Source: Microcoleus sp. FACHB-61 (GTDB lineage Bacteria > Cyanobacteriota > Cyanobacteriia > Cyanobacteriales > Microcoleaceae). From it: a stretch of DNA of 64,000 bases. The position numbers and the translations under genes are program-made. Position 1 is the first letter of the stretch; every line of letters starts with the position of its first letter. Of the stretch, positions 36,676 through 46,081 are shown one piece after another. The stretch spans positions 1 to 64,000 of the forward strand of contig JACJNY010000049.1 in the NCBI GenBank assembly GCA_014695295.1, in the 5' to 3' direction. The notes beneath the pieces are model-generated. The model was not told the origin of the DNA and did no database searches. It saw nothing but the letters and a program-made list of their open reading frames with translations.

Positions 36676-37716
36676 ATGCCTGGACACGACATTATTGTTA
36701 TTGGATCTTCGGCAGGCGGACTCAAAGCACTGGGCGCGATCGTGGGTAGTCTGCCTGCTGACATAGATGCTGCCATCTTTATTGTTCAGCACCTCCCAGC
36801 CGATAAGCCCAGCATTCTTCCCAAAATTCTGGCAGATGTAAGCCCTCTCCCGGCATCTCACCCGTCCGACGGAGAGCCAATTCAACAAGGGCGAATCTAC
36901 GTCGCGCCGCCCGATTATCACCTGTTGCTCAATCAAGGCTCAGTGCGCGTGGTGCATGGGCCTAAAGAAAATAGATTTCGACCCGCGATCGATACGTTAT
37001 TTCGTTCAGCCGCTCGTGCTTATGGTTCAAGGGTGGTGGGTGTGGTACTGACTGGCTATCTGGATGATGGCACGGTGGGATTACAGGCAGTCAAGAAACG
37101 GGGCGGAGTGGCGATCGTCCAAGATCCAAAAGAAGCAGAATACCCCAGTATGCCAAAGAGTGCCTTGCGATATGTGAAGGTCGATCGCTGCCTGCCACTG
37201 GCAGAAATCCCACACCTGCTACTGCAGTTATCAAAGCAACCTGCCACGGAGCAAGAGGCTTACCCCATGACCGAAGAGATCGAAATTGAATCTAACATTG
37301 CTGAACAGCAAATGAATACTAAGGAGCTTTTAGAGAATGTAGAAGCGATCGGGACTCGGACAACTTACACCTGCCCTGAATGCAACGGCAGCATCTGGGA
37401 AGTTACCAACTCAGAGCCGCTGCGGTTTCGCTGTCACACGGGGCACTCCTTTACGGCTGATACATTTCTCACAGAGCAAACTCAGAATTTGGAGAAGGCG
37501 TTATGGTCGGCAGCTCGAATAATGGAGGAAAAGGTCATATTTTTCCGTCAAATGTCTGAGCGAATGGGAAATTACAATTTACAAAGTGCGGCAGTAAAAT
37601 ACGCAGACTACGCCAAAAACCTGGATGCCGAAGTATCACTGATTCGAGGCATCATTCTCAACGGCATTGCGACGAAACGAACCATGATCGAAACAGATGA
37701 AGAGCAGCCACAGTAA
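36676..37716 (+). CDS. CheB-type protein-glutamate methylesterase without receiver domain
   Basis: The CheB catalytic domain removes methyl groups from, or deamidates, chemoreceptors. I chose ATG 36676 (MPGHDIIVIGSSAGG); the longer open frame from 36553 adds a tail unlike the family. The triad is visible: Ser in GSSAGG, His in FIVQHLP, and Asp in LTGYLDDGTVG. After about residue 230 comes a C-terminal extension with CPECNGSIW and CHTGHSF, a likely zinc knuckle common in stand-alone cyanobacterial CheB proteins. There is no receiver domain and no adjacent che genes, so the target is unknown. Confidence 0.88.
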   Translation: MPGHDIIVIGSSAGGLKALGAIVGSLPADIDAAIFIVQHLPADKPSILPKILADVSPLPASHPSDGEPIQQGRIYVAPPDYHLLLNQGSVRVVHGPKENRFRPAIDTLFRSAARAYGSRVVGVVLTGYLDDGTVGLQAVKKRGGVAIVQDPKEAEYPSMPKSALRYVKVDRCLPLAEIPHLLLQLSKQPATEQEAYPMTEEIEIESNIAEQQMNTKELLENVEAIGTRTTYTCPECNGSIWEVTNSEPLRFRCHTGHSFTADTFLTEQTQNLEKALWSAARIMEEKVIFFRQMSERMGNYNLQSAAVKYADYAKNLDAEVSLIRGIILNGIATKRTMIETDEEQPQ

Positions 37717-37761
37717 CTCAACCTCGATCAAGTTTTCTTTCCACCCAGCAATACGCTTAAC

Positions 37762-38475
37762 GAGTGTTTTACAGCCGCGTAAAATTTTAGTCGTCAAGGC
37801 GCAGCGCTTATTACTTTAGACAACTGAGAAATGTGGCGGTAATGTTCTAGATGTATAGTATATTTAGCCTCATTTAAATTCAATTTAATTGGGTTAGGTT
37901 GAGATATCGAGGTTGATTCTTTCCTCGATTTATCCAACTTTGAATTGCTGGAAACCTGGTTAAATCAAATCTGCCCCCGCCCGCAACGTGAGTGTAAGCA
38001 AATAAACCGATGTCAGCAATAGTATAGCGATCGCCTGTAAAAAAAGCATGGTTTGCTAAATGCTGTTCCATCACCCCCAAAGCACCATAACCCGGTGCTT
38101 GTTTTTGTTTAAGTGCTTCCTGATATTCTTCTGCTTTCCCCGCCAAATACCAAAAACGAGAAGTAATAATAAAAGGTTCGTGATTGTATTGTACTGCTCA
38201 AAAAATCACCACTGCATGACTTGAGCGCGTTCAAATTTATCACTGGGGAAAAACTCTGTTCCTTCCGCCAATGAAATATTAAACTGAGTTAAAGCCAACG
38301 AATTTTGTAATGTTTCCCAGACGGAGAATATTCGTAAAGTTTCAACATGAGTATTTTTTTTATACCGCAGAGAACACAGAACAGGCAGAGTTAAGAAATA
38401 AAGAGAAGTTCACAAGTTATTATTGTAGCATTTGGCGTAAGAGCATAATTGCTACGTTCAGAAGTAATATGGGTA
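37762..38475. repeat. Copy 1 (degenerate) of a GST-containing segmental duplication
   Basis: This stretch matches 46082-46948 along its length, including both flanks: GAGTGTTTTACAG and GTCAAGGCGCAGC on the left, and TTGCTACGTTCAG with AGTAATATGGGTAA on the right. The two copies are in the same orientation, about 7.6 kb apart. Confidence 0.8.
37880..38348 (-). pseudogene. Wrecked glutathione S-transferase, copy of the intact gene at 46.2-46.8 kb
   Basis: From ATG 38348 the sequence reads MLKLYEYSPSGKHYKIRWL and then loses frame. About 60 codons of the thioredoxin-like domain are deleted between the LTQFNI and LAEGTEFFP segments. A TGG-to-TGA change follows QVMQW, and a five-base duplication (ACAAT) shifts the frame near 38190. 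The last 88 codons (AGKAEEYQEALKQKQAPGYG to NLTQLN) remain open. The intact paralogue lies at 46200-46805. Confidence 0.85.
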
Positions 38476-38520
38476 AGGTGCGCCACAGATCGCCCTAAAT
38501 TAATCAATATTGGAGACTCA

Positions 38521-39429
38521 ATGACATCCTACTGGAAAAATCTTCACTTGAATTCGGAAACTATCGGCTTAATCTACGGTTTTTTGGGCGTAGTTGGATT
38601 TAGCTTGACATTACCGGCAACCAGAGCCGCTGTGATAGATTTAGACCCGCTTTTTGTAGGTTTAGGACGCGGATTAGTAGCAGCTATACTAGCAGCATTT
38701 ACTCTGCGGATAACGCATCAACCCATTCCCTCAAAACAGCAACTTGGGAGTTTATTAGTTGTCGGATTGGGAGTTGTTTTGGGATTTCCGGTACTATCGG
38801 CTTGGGCAATGCAGCAAGTACCTGCCGCCCACGGTGCTGTGGTGTTAGGATTGTTGCCTTTAGCAACAGCGATAGCAGGGTTTTTGCGAGCTGGCGATCG
38901 CCCTGATTTCAGCTTTTGGATTGCTAGCATTGTCGGTAGTACAACCGTTGTTGTTTTTGGAATTATTAGTGGCGCTGGACAGCTTCACCCCGCAGATTTA
39001 GCTTTGTTTGGAGCTGTAATTGCTGCTGCTTTTGGCTATGGTGAAGGTGGGCGATTAGCTCCGATTTTAGGTGGATGGCAAGTTATCAGTTGGGCATTGG
39101 TGCTTGTAGCTCCTTTCGAGGTTTTGCCAACAATATTTGTGGTCTTAAAACAAGGGTTGATAGCTTCACCGATAGCCTGGTTCGGTTTTGCTTATGTGAG
39201 TGTTATTAGTCAATTTATCGCATTTTTTGCCTGGTATCATGGTATGGCAATTGGTGGAGTTGCCCGGGTAGGTCAAATTCAGTTATTGCAACCATTTTTG
39301 ACGCTCCTAGCTTCGGCAATCTTGCTTGGTGAAACCCTGGAGCCGATCGCCCTAGTCACGGCTTGTTTGGTTGTTGCTAGCGTAGCTGCGGGTAAAAAAG
39401 CATCAATTAAGCGGGCAGAAGATTTGTGA
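38521..39429 (+). CDS. EamA/DMT-superfamily permease
   Basis: This is a ten-helix membrane transporter of the drug/metabolite family, about 302 residues from ATG 38521 (MTSYWKNLHLN). It has two EamA halves (about 20-145 and 155-295) with the typical ALTLR-like and GLLPLATAIAGFL segments, and LLGETLEP near the end of the second half. Members export amino acids, nucleotides or other metabolites; the substrate is unknown. Upstream lies the right end of the duplicated segment, so its promoter may have been altered by that event. Confidence 0.85.
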   Translation: MTSYWKNLHLNSETIGLIYGFLGVVGFSLTLPATRAAVIDLDPLFVGLGRGLVAAILAAFTLRITHQPIPSKQQLGSLLVVGLGVVLGFPVLSAWAMQQVPAAHGAVVLGLLPLATAIAGFLRAGDRPDFSFWIASIVGSTTVVVFGIISGAGQLHPADLALFGAVIAAAFGYGEGGRLAPILGGWQVISWALVLVAPFEVLPTIFVVLKQGLIASPIAWFGFAYVSVISQFIAFFAWYHGMAIGGVARVGQIQLLQPFLTLLASAILLGETLEPIALVTACLVVASVAAGKKASIKRAEDL

Positions 39430-39587
39430 GGCGATCTTTTTCTCAACAGGCTGCTGACTCCAATCCTTGACTTTCACATATCGATTCCATCTAACGACAG
39501 ATGTAAAGCCGGGACTATTTCTCTTCAATACTAGCAATCAACTGAAATTTTAAGAGAAAAGTAAGGTTAGATATTGATGAATTTTAT

Positions 39588-39701
39588 GCGATCGCCATTG
39601 ATGCAGATGCCATTGGCCGTGCGATCGCCTGTGCCATTTAGCAGCCCGGTGATTTTGATGTGAATGAAATCATCATCGGTTCGACAGGTCAAGAACTTTA
39701 G
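39588..39701 (+). pseudogene. C-terminal remnant of a short-chain dehydrogenase
   Basis: The codons read AIAIDADAIGRAIACAI, stop (TAG), QPGDFDVNEIIIGSTGQEL. This matches the usual end of YdfG-type SDR enzymes (AIARAIAFAIEQP-x2-VDVNEI). The TAG stands where Glu is expected (GAG to TAG), and the remaining protein is missing. Confidence 0.55.
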
Positions 39702-39718
39702 ACTAATAGGAAAACATC

Positions 39719-40702
39719 ATGAAACAGCGAAAACTCGGCAATCAAGGATTAATAGTTTCAGAGTTAGGGCTGGGCTGTATGGGTATGTCCGAGTTCTACG
39801 GCATAGCCGATGAGTCAGAAGCGATCGCCACCATTCATCGCGCCTTAGAGCTAGGCGTGACGTTGCTCGACACGGCTGATATGTACGGTGTCGGTCACAA
39901 TGAAGAGTTGGTCGGCAAAGCAATTAAAGACTGTCGAGATCGAGTCATCATCGCCACCAAGTTTGGCAATGTACGCGGTAGCGACGGCAGCTTTCTAGGC
40001 GTGAATGGCAAACCCGAATATGTCCGCTCTTGCTGTGATGCCAGTCTCAAGCGTCTGGGCGTAGATACGATCGATCTTTACTATCAGCACCGAGTCGATC
40101 CAAACACTCCCATCGAAGAAACCGTAGGTGCAATGGCGAAGCTCGTCCAAGCCGGGAAAGTTCGCTACCTTGGTCTTTCCGAAGCGGCGAGCACCACGAT
40201 CCGCCGTGCCCAAGCAGTGCATCCTATTTCCGCACTCCAGACTGAATATTCGCTCTGGAGCCGGGAGCCAGAATCCGAGATTTTGCCCACCTGCCGAGAG
40301 CTAGGGATTGGGTTTGTGCCTTATAGCCCTCTGGGGCGTGGGTTTCTTACAGGCAAAATCAAGAGCCTCGACACGTTATCTGAGGGAGACTATCGGGCCG
40401 GGCGATATCCTCGCCTTCAAGGCGATAATCTCCAGCAAAATCTGGAGCTAGTCGAGCAGATAGAGCACATGGCCGCCGCTAAGGGTATCAAAGCTGGACA
40501 GTTGGCGCTGGCATGGGTATTAGCCCAAGGCGAAGACATTGTGCCAATTCCAGGCACCAAACGCCGCACCTATTTAGAAGAAAACATTGCCGCAGCCGCT
40601 GTAACGCTGACTCAAGCAGAACTAGACCAGCTCGCCAAAGCCCTGCCATTAGGAATTGCCGCGGGCGATCGCTACCCTGATATGAGCAGCGTCAATCGTT
40701 AG
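39719..40702 (+). CDS. Aldo/keto reductase (AKR13-like)
   Basis: This is an NADPH-dependent oxidoreductase of 327 residues with a TIM-barrel fold. The tetrad is visible: Asp in LLDTADMYG with its Tyr, Lys in IATKFGN, and His in YYQHRVDPN. The C-terminal cofactor segment is [17 protein letters not shown]. Such enzymes reduce aldehydes and ketones, including lipid-peroxide products. It is followed 60 bases later by a glutathione S-transferase gene on the same strand, which suggests a detoxification pair. Confidence 0.92.
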   Translation: MKQRKLGNQGLIVSELGLGCMGMSEFYGIADESEAIATIHRALELGVTLLDTADMYGVGHNEELVGKAIKDCRDRVIIATKFGNVRGSDGSFLGVNGKPEYVRSCCDASLKRLGVDTIDLYYQHRVDPNTPIEETVGAMAKLVQAGKVRYLGLSEAASTTIRRAQAVHPISALQTEYSLWSREPESEILPTCRELGIGFVPYSPLGRGFLTGKIKSLDTLSEGDYRAGRYPRLQGDNLQQNLELVEQIEHMAAAKGIKAGQLALAWVLAQGEDIVPIPGTKRRTYLEENIAAAAVTLTQAELDQLAKALPLGIAAGDRYPDMSSVNR

Positions 40703-40761
40703 GAATGGGCGCGAGGAAAGTATTCTTGTTATGGCTAAATTTTGGAAAGAAGCGATAAATC

Positions 40762-41394
40762 ATGTCAAAACTTGTTGTTTGGGGAACACCCATCAGTACC
40801 TATGTCCGTACTGTGCGGCTGCTGCTTGAGGAAATAGGCGCAGACTATACCCTCCACAGCGTTGATATCTTCAATGGTGAAAGCCAGTCCGCAGACTACC
40901 TTGCTAAGAATCCCTTTGGTAAAATCCCTACCCTTGAAGTAAATGGGGAACTGCTCTACGAAACGGCTGCCATTACCGAATACCTTGATGCCACTTTAGC
41001 CGATCGCAAGTTTAGCTTTTCCGATCCGATGCTCCAAGCTCGGATGCGTCAAATCATAGCGATTATTGATAGCTATTTCTATGGCCCTGCTATTACCACC
41101 ATTGTGATTCAGCGACTGATTGTGCCGACTCAGGGTGGCCAGACAGATGAGGCTAAAGTTAAAAATGCGATCGCGCCTGCACAAACGGCTATAGAGGCGA
41201 TCGAGTCGCTAGCTGCGGGTAGCCCCTATCTGCTCGGCAGCGAAGCGAGCATTGCTGATTTCTATCTGATTCCCATCTTTATCTACCTTTCCCAAACTCC
41301 AGAGTTTGAGGTGATTACGGCTCAAACGCCGAAGCTACGGAGGTGGTGGGATGAGGTTAGCCAGTTGTCCAGCGTCAAAAAAGTGTGTGCGTAA
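40762..41394 (+). CDS. Glutathione S-transferase family protein
   Basis: This 210-residue protein has the thioredoxin-like N-terminal domain (about 1-80, with PISTYVRTVRLLLEEIGADY, KNPFGKIPTLEV and YETAAITEYL) and a helical C-terminal domain with SEASIADFYLIPIF. The Ser in PIST is the probable catalytic residue. The gene follows the aldo/keto reductase and probably shares its transcript. It is not closely related to the GST at 46.2-46.8 kb. Confidence 0.9.
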   Translation: MSKLVVWGTPISTYVRTVRLLLEEIGADYTLHSVDIFNGESQSADYLAKNPFGKIPTLEVNGELLYETAAITEYLDATLADRKFSFSDPMLQARMRQIIAIIDSYFYGPAITTIVIQRLIVPTQGGQTDEAKVKNAIAPAQTAIEAIESLAAGSPYLLGSEASIADFYLIPIFIYLSQTPEFEVITAQTPKLRRWWDEVSQLSSVKKVCA

Positions 41395-41451
41395 TTGCAC
41401 TCAAATTGGCGGCAGGAAATTAGAGGAGTGGAACTCGAACAGATGTAATCT

Positions 41452-41829
41452 TTGGCATCCAATGTTGAGCTAATTTGGGCACTGAATCCTCTACTAGAAG
41501 CGATCGGCATCACCATTTGGATCGTCTTTATTGGGGATTTTGGCTCAAATTTCTCCTCCTCCGAAACTCTCTTACCAGGCGGGGTGATGACCGCGATCGC
41601 ATCTGATTACTTTCCGAAGACGGCGGAAGGGCGGGTGCTTTGTTTTTTACTGGCGTTGTGTGCGATCGCGGTATGCGGTTATTTGACAGCAACCCTGGCA
41701 ACATTTTTTGTGAGTCAGGATGCTCAGAGCGATCGAGCAGAACTAGCAGGAGCAAAATCACTTCAAGCTCTGCAAACAGAAATTACTGCACTGCGAACTG
41801 AGATTCAAGTCTTATCCCAAAAAGGTTGA
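41452..41829 (+). pseudogene. C-terminal remnant of an ion channel
   Basis: This open frame of 125 codons lacks a credible start (TTG). It ends with SDYFPKTAEGRVLCFLLALC, a TM helix, and AELAGAKSLQALQTEITALR, the tail of the two-TM/voltage-gated-like potassium channel family common in cyanobacteria. The sensor and first pore helix are missing. It may be transcribed with the GST but should not form a channel. Confidence 0.55.
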
Positions 41830-42165
41830 GGTCTGTGAATTGCTGACCTGCACGATCGTCAATAAATCTTCTCTTGGATGGACGAAATATAAGCAGCGAT
41901 CTCGTAGTATTCACACAGAATTAGTCAGAACATTGTTCATGCCCCAATTTAAAGCGAGCCTAACAGATTTAGTGCAGGAAAAATTTAATATTTTCTTACC
42001 TTTTATTTGCGAAATAGGTCGATCGAGCTTGATGCCATAGTAGAGAAACGATTCTGTCTGTCCAATTATAGATAACATTGTAATTTAAACTGTTCCAAGC
42101 GAGAGAGGATATTTGAATTATTTAATTTTACTATCAAAAGACAACATAAAAAATCCATAAGAGTA
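41830..42165. other. Spacer before the terpene synthase gene
   Basis: This A/T-rich spacer of 336 bases should hold the promoter of the DUF2600 gene. No clear -10/-35 pair, repeat or coding frame stands out. Confidence 0.3.
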
Positions 42166-43314
42166 ATGACAACACTCATAAGAAATAAGTGGAATAATAC
42201 TAATAAAGATGTTAGCTATTCTCTCCCCAAAGCTGCATCAATGCAAGTTCCATCTAATTCTGGAATGCTGATGGTGGGAATTTATCGCCATGTTCTTCCC
42301 AGAGTTCGTAAATATTTAGACTTCTGGCAGAAAGAAGCTGAACAAATTCCCGATTCTGAATTACGCAAACAAGCTTTACTAAGTATAAACAGTAAAACAT
42401 TTCACTGTGAAGGTGGTTCTATCTATGGATTACTTGCCAAAGAACAAATTGAGCCAACAATCCGCTTTATTGTTGCTTATCAAACAATTAGTGATTATTT
42501 AGATAACCTGTGCGATCGCAGCACTTCCCTAGACCCAGAAGATTTCCGTACTCTCCATCAAGCTTGCTTAGATGCTTTGACACCTGATGCTGAAGGCATT
42601 AATTACTACCAGTTACGTCAAGAACAAAACGATGGCGGCTATCTCATTAAACTCGTAAAAACTTGTCAAAATGTATTAAAACAACTGCCATCCTATCAAG
42701 CAATTGCTCCCTGCTTACATGAGCTGGCTGATTATTATTGTAATTTACAAGTTCATAAACACGTCAAAGTTCAGGAGCGAGTTCCTCGCTTAAAAGCATG
42801 GTTTGAACAACATCGCAACCAAATCCCTGAAATGAAGTGGTATGAATTTTCAGCTTGTACTGGATCGACGTTAGGAATTTTTTGTCTGATCGCCTATGCA
42901 GGCAATCCCAATTTTTCTAAGGAACTAGCTATAAAGGTTAAAAATAGCTATTTTCCTTGGGTTCAAGGACTTCATATCCTACTTGACTATTTTATTGACC
43001 AAGAAGAAGACAGGATAGGTGGTGATTTAAATTTTTGTACTTACTACAAGAGTGAACAAGAAATAACAGAACGCTTTCTTTATTTCCTAAAAAATGCTGA
43101 CAAAGCTGTTTCTCAGTTACCGGATCAACACTTTCATCGAATGATAAATCGAGCTTTACTAGGTGTTTACCTAGCAGATAAAAAAGTGAATCAACAGAGA
43201 GATGTCAGAAAAAATGCTAGACAAATTCTACGATCCTGTGGTGGGTCATCACTCTTTTTTCTGTGGAATGCTATAATTATGGCTCGGCTTCGGTATCAAC
43301 ACATATTTGTGTAA
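42166..43314 (+). CDS. DUF2600 family terpene synthase (YtpB-like)
   Basis: The DUF2600 family includes Bacillus YtpB, which makes tetraprenyl-beta-curcumene from a C35 prenyl diphosphate. The 382-residue all-alpha protein has the aspartate-rich pair typical of this class: YLDNLCDRS at about residues 110-120, and LLDYFIDQEEDRIGGDLNFC at about 270-290. Length and spacing match the family. The true product is unknown; a C20 to C35 prenyl diphosphate is likely by family. No prenyl diphosphate synthase or squalene/hopene-type cyclase is adjacent. It lies within the decaying accessory region but is itself intact. Confidence 0.85.
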   Translation: MTTLIRNKWNNTNKDVSYSLPKAASMQVPSNSGMLMVGIYRHVLPRVRKYLDFWQKEAEQIPDSELRKQALLSINSKTFHCEGGSIYGLLAKEQIEPTIRFIVAYQTISDYLDNLCDRSTSLDPEDFRTLHQACLDALTPDAEGINYYQLRQEQNDGGYLIKLVKTCQNVLKQLPSYQAIAPCLHELADYYCNLQVHKHVKVQERVPRLKAWFEQHRNQIPEMKWYEFSACTGSTLGIFCLIAYAGNPNFSKELAIKVKNSYFPWVQGLHILLDYFIDQEEDRIGGDLNFCTYYKSEQEITERFLYFLKNADKAVSQLPDQHFHRMINRALLGVYLADKKVNQQRDVRKNARQILRSCGGSSLFFLWNAIIMARLRYQHIFV

Positions 43315-43362
43315 GTCATTGAAGTCAATCCATACCTTTTATTACAGTTAGAGGATAAACTC

Positions 43363-43635
43363 ATGGAAAATACATTGTTCGATCGCACATTCCGGGACAG
43401 CGAAGGCAATATTGTGATAGCTCAGCCGCCAAATCTCCCACTGATTGTCGGGATTGTAGCTAGTTTGTTAAAGCTCATTGTGACAACAGAGGAAATTAAT
43501 TTAGCGTTGGATCTAGTAGCCTTTGGCTCTTTGTATACTTGGGCTTGGCAAGAATTATTTGAAGGCGTTAATTACTTTCGTAGAGCATTAGGTCTGATTG
43601 CGCTTGTTGCTCTACTTGTGTGGAAACTTCAATAA
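43363..43635 (+). CDS. Small membrane protein of unknown function
   Basis: This is a 90-residue protein with a polar start (DRTFRDSEGNIVIAQPPNLP) and two or three hydrophobic helices, including LPLIVGIVASLLKLIV and GLIALVALLVWKL. I recall similar short cyanobacterial proteins opening with DRTFRDxEG but no named function. It starts 48 bases after the terpene synthase and could be co-transcribed with it. Confidence 0.65.
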   Translation: MENTLFDRTFRDSEGNIVIAQPPNLPLIVGIVASLLKLIVTTEEINLALDLVAFGSLYTWAWQELFEGVNYFRRALGLIALVALLVWKLQ

Positions 43636-43665
43636 GTAGGTAAACATCAATAAGCCCTATCGACC

Positions 43666-44159
43666 ATGACCTTACCTCAAAAATCTACGCACACTCTGGT
43701 CAAAGCTAAACTTGCCCTAGGATGCTTAGTAATTTTGAGCTTAATTACTCCTGCTGCTTGTGCCAGCATATTAGCGATCGCTTTTATATTGAAAGAAGCA
43801 AAAGGGAAGGATATTAATGTCGTGATTCCCGATGTAATTCTGGCAGTGGTAACGAGCATAGGGTCATGGTTACTCGTTCATACTATTTTTGGGATGCACT
43901 ATGCTCAGGAATATTATCGGGATCACAAAACTTAGAGTGATTCTCAAGGGGCAGGACTAGATTTTCCTAAAGATATTGAGCCAGACTACAGGAATATTTT
44001 ATATTTCTCTTTTGTTATTCGCATAAGCAGTCAAGTTTCAGATGTACAGACTACCTCGCGCTGAGGCGATTAGCTCGAATCCATAGCATTCTCTCCTTTC
44101 TATTTAATAGAGCAATTGTCGCGATAAGTAGTAATAGAATTGCGCGTTTAATTCAGTAA
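43666..44159 (+). pseudogene. Broken DUF1345 membrane protein
   Basis: The first 89 codons (LALGCLVILSLITPAACASI, then SWLLVHTIFGMHYAQEYYRD) match the middle of the DUF1345 family. A TAG at 43933-43935 stops it. The frame then continues with GLDFPKDIEPDYRNILYFSF and SSQVSDVQTTSR, shifts near 44065, and resumes with RRLARIHSILSFLF before a TAA at 44157. The family N-terminus is missing too. A shortened peptide may be made, but the family product is lost. Confidence 0.75.
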
Positions 44160-44192
44160 TTACAGCAAATTCTACTTTTATAAAATACACCC

Positions 44193-44227
44193 CAGAAGCC
44201 GAGTTTCTTGCTGAAACCCGGCTTCTG
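44193..44227. repeat. AAACCCGGTTTCT-type inverted repeat
   Basis: CAGAAGCCGAGTTTC and GAAACCCGGCTTCTG are near-perfect reverse complements around a short loop. This is another copy of the dispersed repeat family. Confidence 0.7.
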
Positions 44228-44303
44228 TGTACCTCACTTATATTACCTGGAAAGTCCTGTATAATGCTTTCTCAAGAGCCACTCATCCAGAAAATCAGAA
44301 TCG

Positions 44304-45401
44304 ATGTCCAACGAAGTGTCTGACCGTCTTAAACAAAATGCTGAAAAAATTATGCGGATGTGGGAGAAGCGGGCGCGCGATGAAGTCGGTGCATCAACCC
44401 ATCAAAATTCTCTTGTCTTGCAAAATTCCCTTCCTCTGTACTTAAACCAACTGGTAGATCAACTCTCAAACAGAATTGTCAGGACATCTGCCCGAATCAC
44501 AGCCGACGAGGTTGAAAGCACCCGGATTGGCAAGCTGCACGGGCATGAACGGGCGGGGTATGCTGACTACTCTATGAGTCAACTCATTTTCGAGTATCAG
44601 CTCCTCCGTCAAGTAATATTTCAAGTTTTAGAAGAAGAAGCACCTTTAGGAGTGCAGGATCGAGACATTATTATCGGCTCCATTGAGCAAGCCGTGAATG
44701 ACGCAGCCACTCAATTCTCCGAAACGCTGCGAGATATTCAAGAACTATTTATGGTGACGCTAACTCACGACCTCAGAAATCCCATCAATGTCGTAAAAAT
44801 GGGAACTCAACTGATTCTGCGGCGGCTGGAACGAGGAGATACCCACATGGATGTGGCGGCGAGGATGCTCGGTGCGATCAATCGGCTGGATTCGATGATT
44901 CAAAATCTGCTTGATGCGAGCCGAGTGCGGGCAGGGCAGAGCTTAAAGATTGAATTTGAAGAATGCGATTTTCAGATGCTAGTCCAAGAGGTAGTAGAAG
45001 ATTTGAGCTTCACCTATGGAGAGCGGTTTGTTGTGATCTGTGATTCTGAGATCACGAGCTATTGCAGTCGAAAAGAAATACGGCGGGTGATTGAAAATTT
45101 AGCAATTAACGCTGTGAAATATGGTGCGCCTAGTACCCCGATTACAGTCACAGTCCAGCAAACTGAAACACAGATCAGCCTTACTATCCATAATGAAGGC
45201 AATCCGATCGCCCTAGACGCTCAATCCATCCTATTTCAACAATTTCGTCGAACCATTTCTGCCGAGGAGCAAACCGGCTGGGGATTAGGATTATTTTTAG
45301 CAAAAAATATTACTGAGGCGCATCAAGGGACACTGGAGGTTGAAAGTGCTGAGGGCAAGGGGACAAGCTTTATTATCAACTTACCAAAGGTTCTTCTTTA
45401 G
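44304..45401 (+). CDS. Soluble sensor histidine kinase
   Basis: This 365-residue kinase has no TM segments. The N-terminal helical sensor (about 1-140) recalls RsbRD-like or globin-like all-alpha input domains (RLKQNAEKIMRMWEKRARDE, later SMSQLIFEYQLLRQVIFQVL). HisKA has LTHDLRNPINVVKMG with the phosphoacceptor His at about residue 155. HATPase shows LAINAVKYGAPSTP and GWGLGLFLAKN. No cognate response regulator is adjacent, so the partner is unknown. It looks intact, unlike its neighbours. Confidence 0.88.
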   Translation: MSNEVSDRLKQNAEKIMRMWEKRARDEVGASTHQNSLVLQNSLPLYLNQLVDQLSNRIVRTSARITADEVESTRIGKLHGHERAGYADYSMSQLIFEYQLLRQVIFQVLEEEAPLGVQDRDIIIGSIEQAVNDAATQFSETLRDIQELFMVTLTHDLRNPINVVKMGTQLILRRLERGDTHMDVAARMLGAINRLDSMIQNLLDASRVRAGQSLKIEFEECDFQMLVQEVVEDLSFTYGERFVVICDSEITSYCSRKEIRRVIENLAINAVKYGAPSTPITVTVQQTETQISLTIHNEGNPIALDAQSILFQQFRRTISAEEQTGWGLGLFLAKNITEAHQGTLEVESAEGKGTSFIINLPKVLL

Positions 45402-45481
45402 TTCGAGGCATTAAGACTCAGAATAAAAATAAGGTATAAAATAATTAATCCACAGTCAACATTTCGGAGCTAACCCACAGA

Positions 45482-45904
45482 TCAGGTGCTTCAGGAAACT
45501 CACTCTAAACCGCAGGATGAAGCCGTCAAGAGGTGAAACACAGCCTGAGCGAGTACGGCGCAAACAGCCTCAAACAAAAACAAAAATCGACCGCATTGAT
45601 ACTGTTGCTTAATCAGTTCAATAGTCCGATTATCTTGATTCTAATTTTTGCTGCGGTGCGATCTATTTTCCTTCAAGATGCGGCAGATGCCATTATCATT
45701 TTGACGTTCGTCATTATTATCAGCGGGTTATTAGGGTTTTGGGAAGAGCGCGGAGCCTCGAACGCCACAGAAAGATCATTCGCATTAGTGCAAGTTAAAG
45801 CCAATGTCTTGAAAGATAGTCAATCTCAAGAAATTACCAATGAGGAAGTAGTTCCTGGTGACATTGTGGTGCTTTGTGCAGGTAAAAAGGCGTTGCACAT
45901 TTAG
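45482..45904 (+). pseudogene. Truncated P-type cation ATPase
   Basis: Codons starting at about 45533 (YGANSLKQKQKSTALILLLN, later AADAIIILTFVIIISGLLGF and NEEVVPGDIVVLCAG) are the N-terminal part of a P3/Mg2+- or P2-type ATPase. Just upstream, LQETHSKPQDEAVKR lies in a different phase, indicating a frameshift near 45530. After VVLCAG the phosphorylation and nucleotide domains are absent. It is non-functional. Confidence 0.7.
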
Positions 45905-46081
45905 GGTATAATCAAAAGATATAGTCCACTAAGAAAACGTATGATCTCTCCCGACTGTCAGTCCACCAATTTCCCTAAAAATGGCTTAAAAAGAGGGAAG
46001 AAAAACGATTGCGGTTGAGTTTTATGCTGGTTCTGGGGGCGAGCGTGGTGTTCTACTTTAGTGCGGTCGAGAATGTAAAAG

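Noticed and set aside
44060-44080. CTCGAATCC string resembling a tRNA T-loop
   Set aside because: No acceptor or anticodon stems flank it; the bases belong to the frameshifted DUF1345 remnant.
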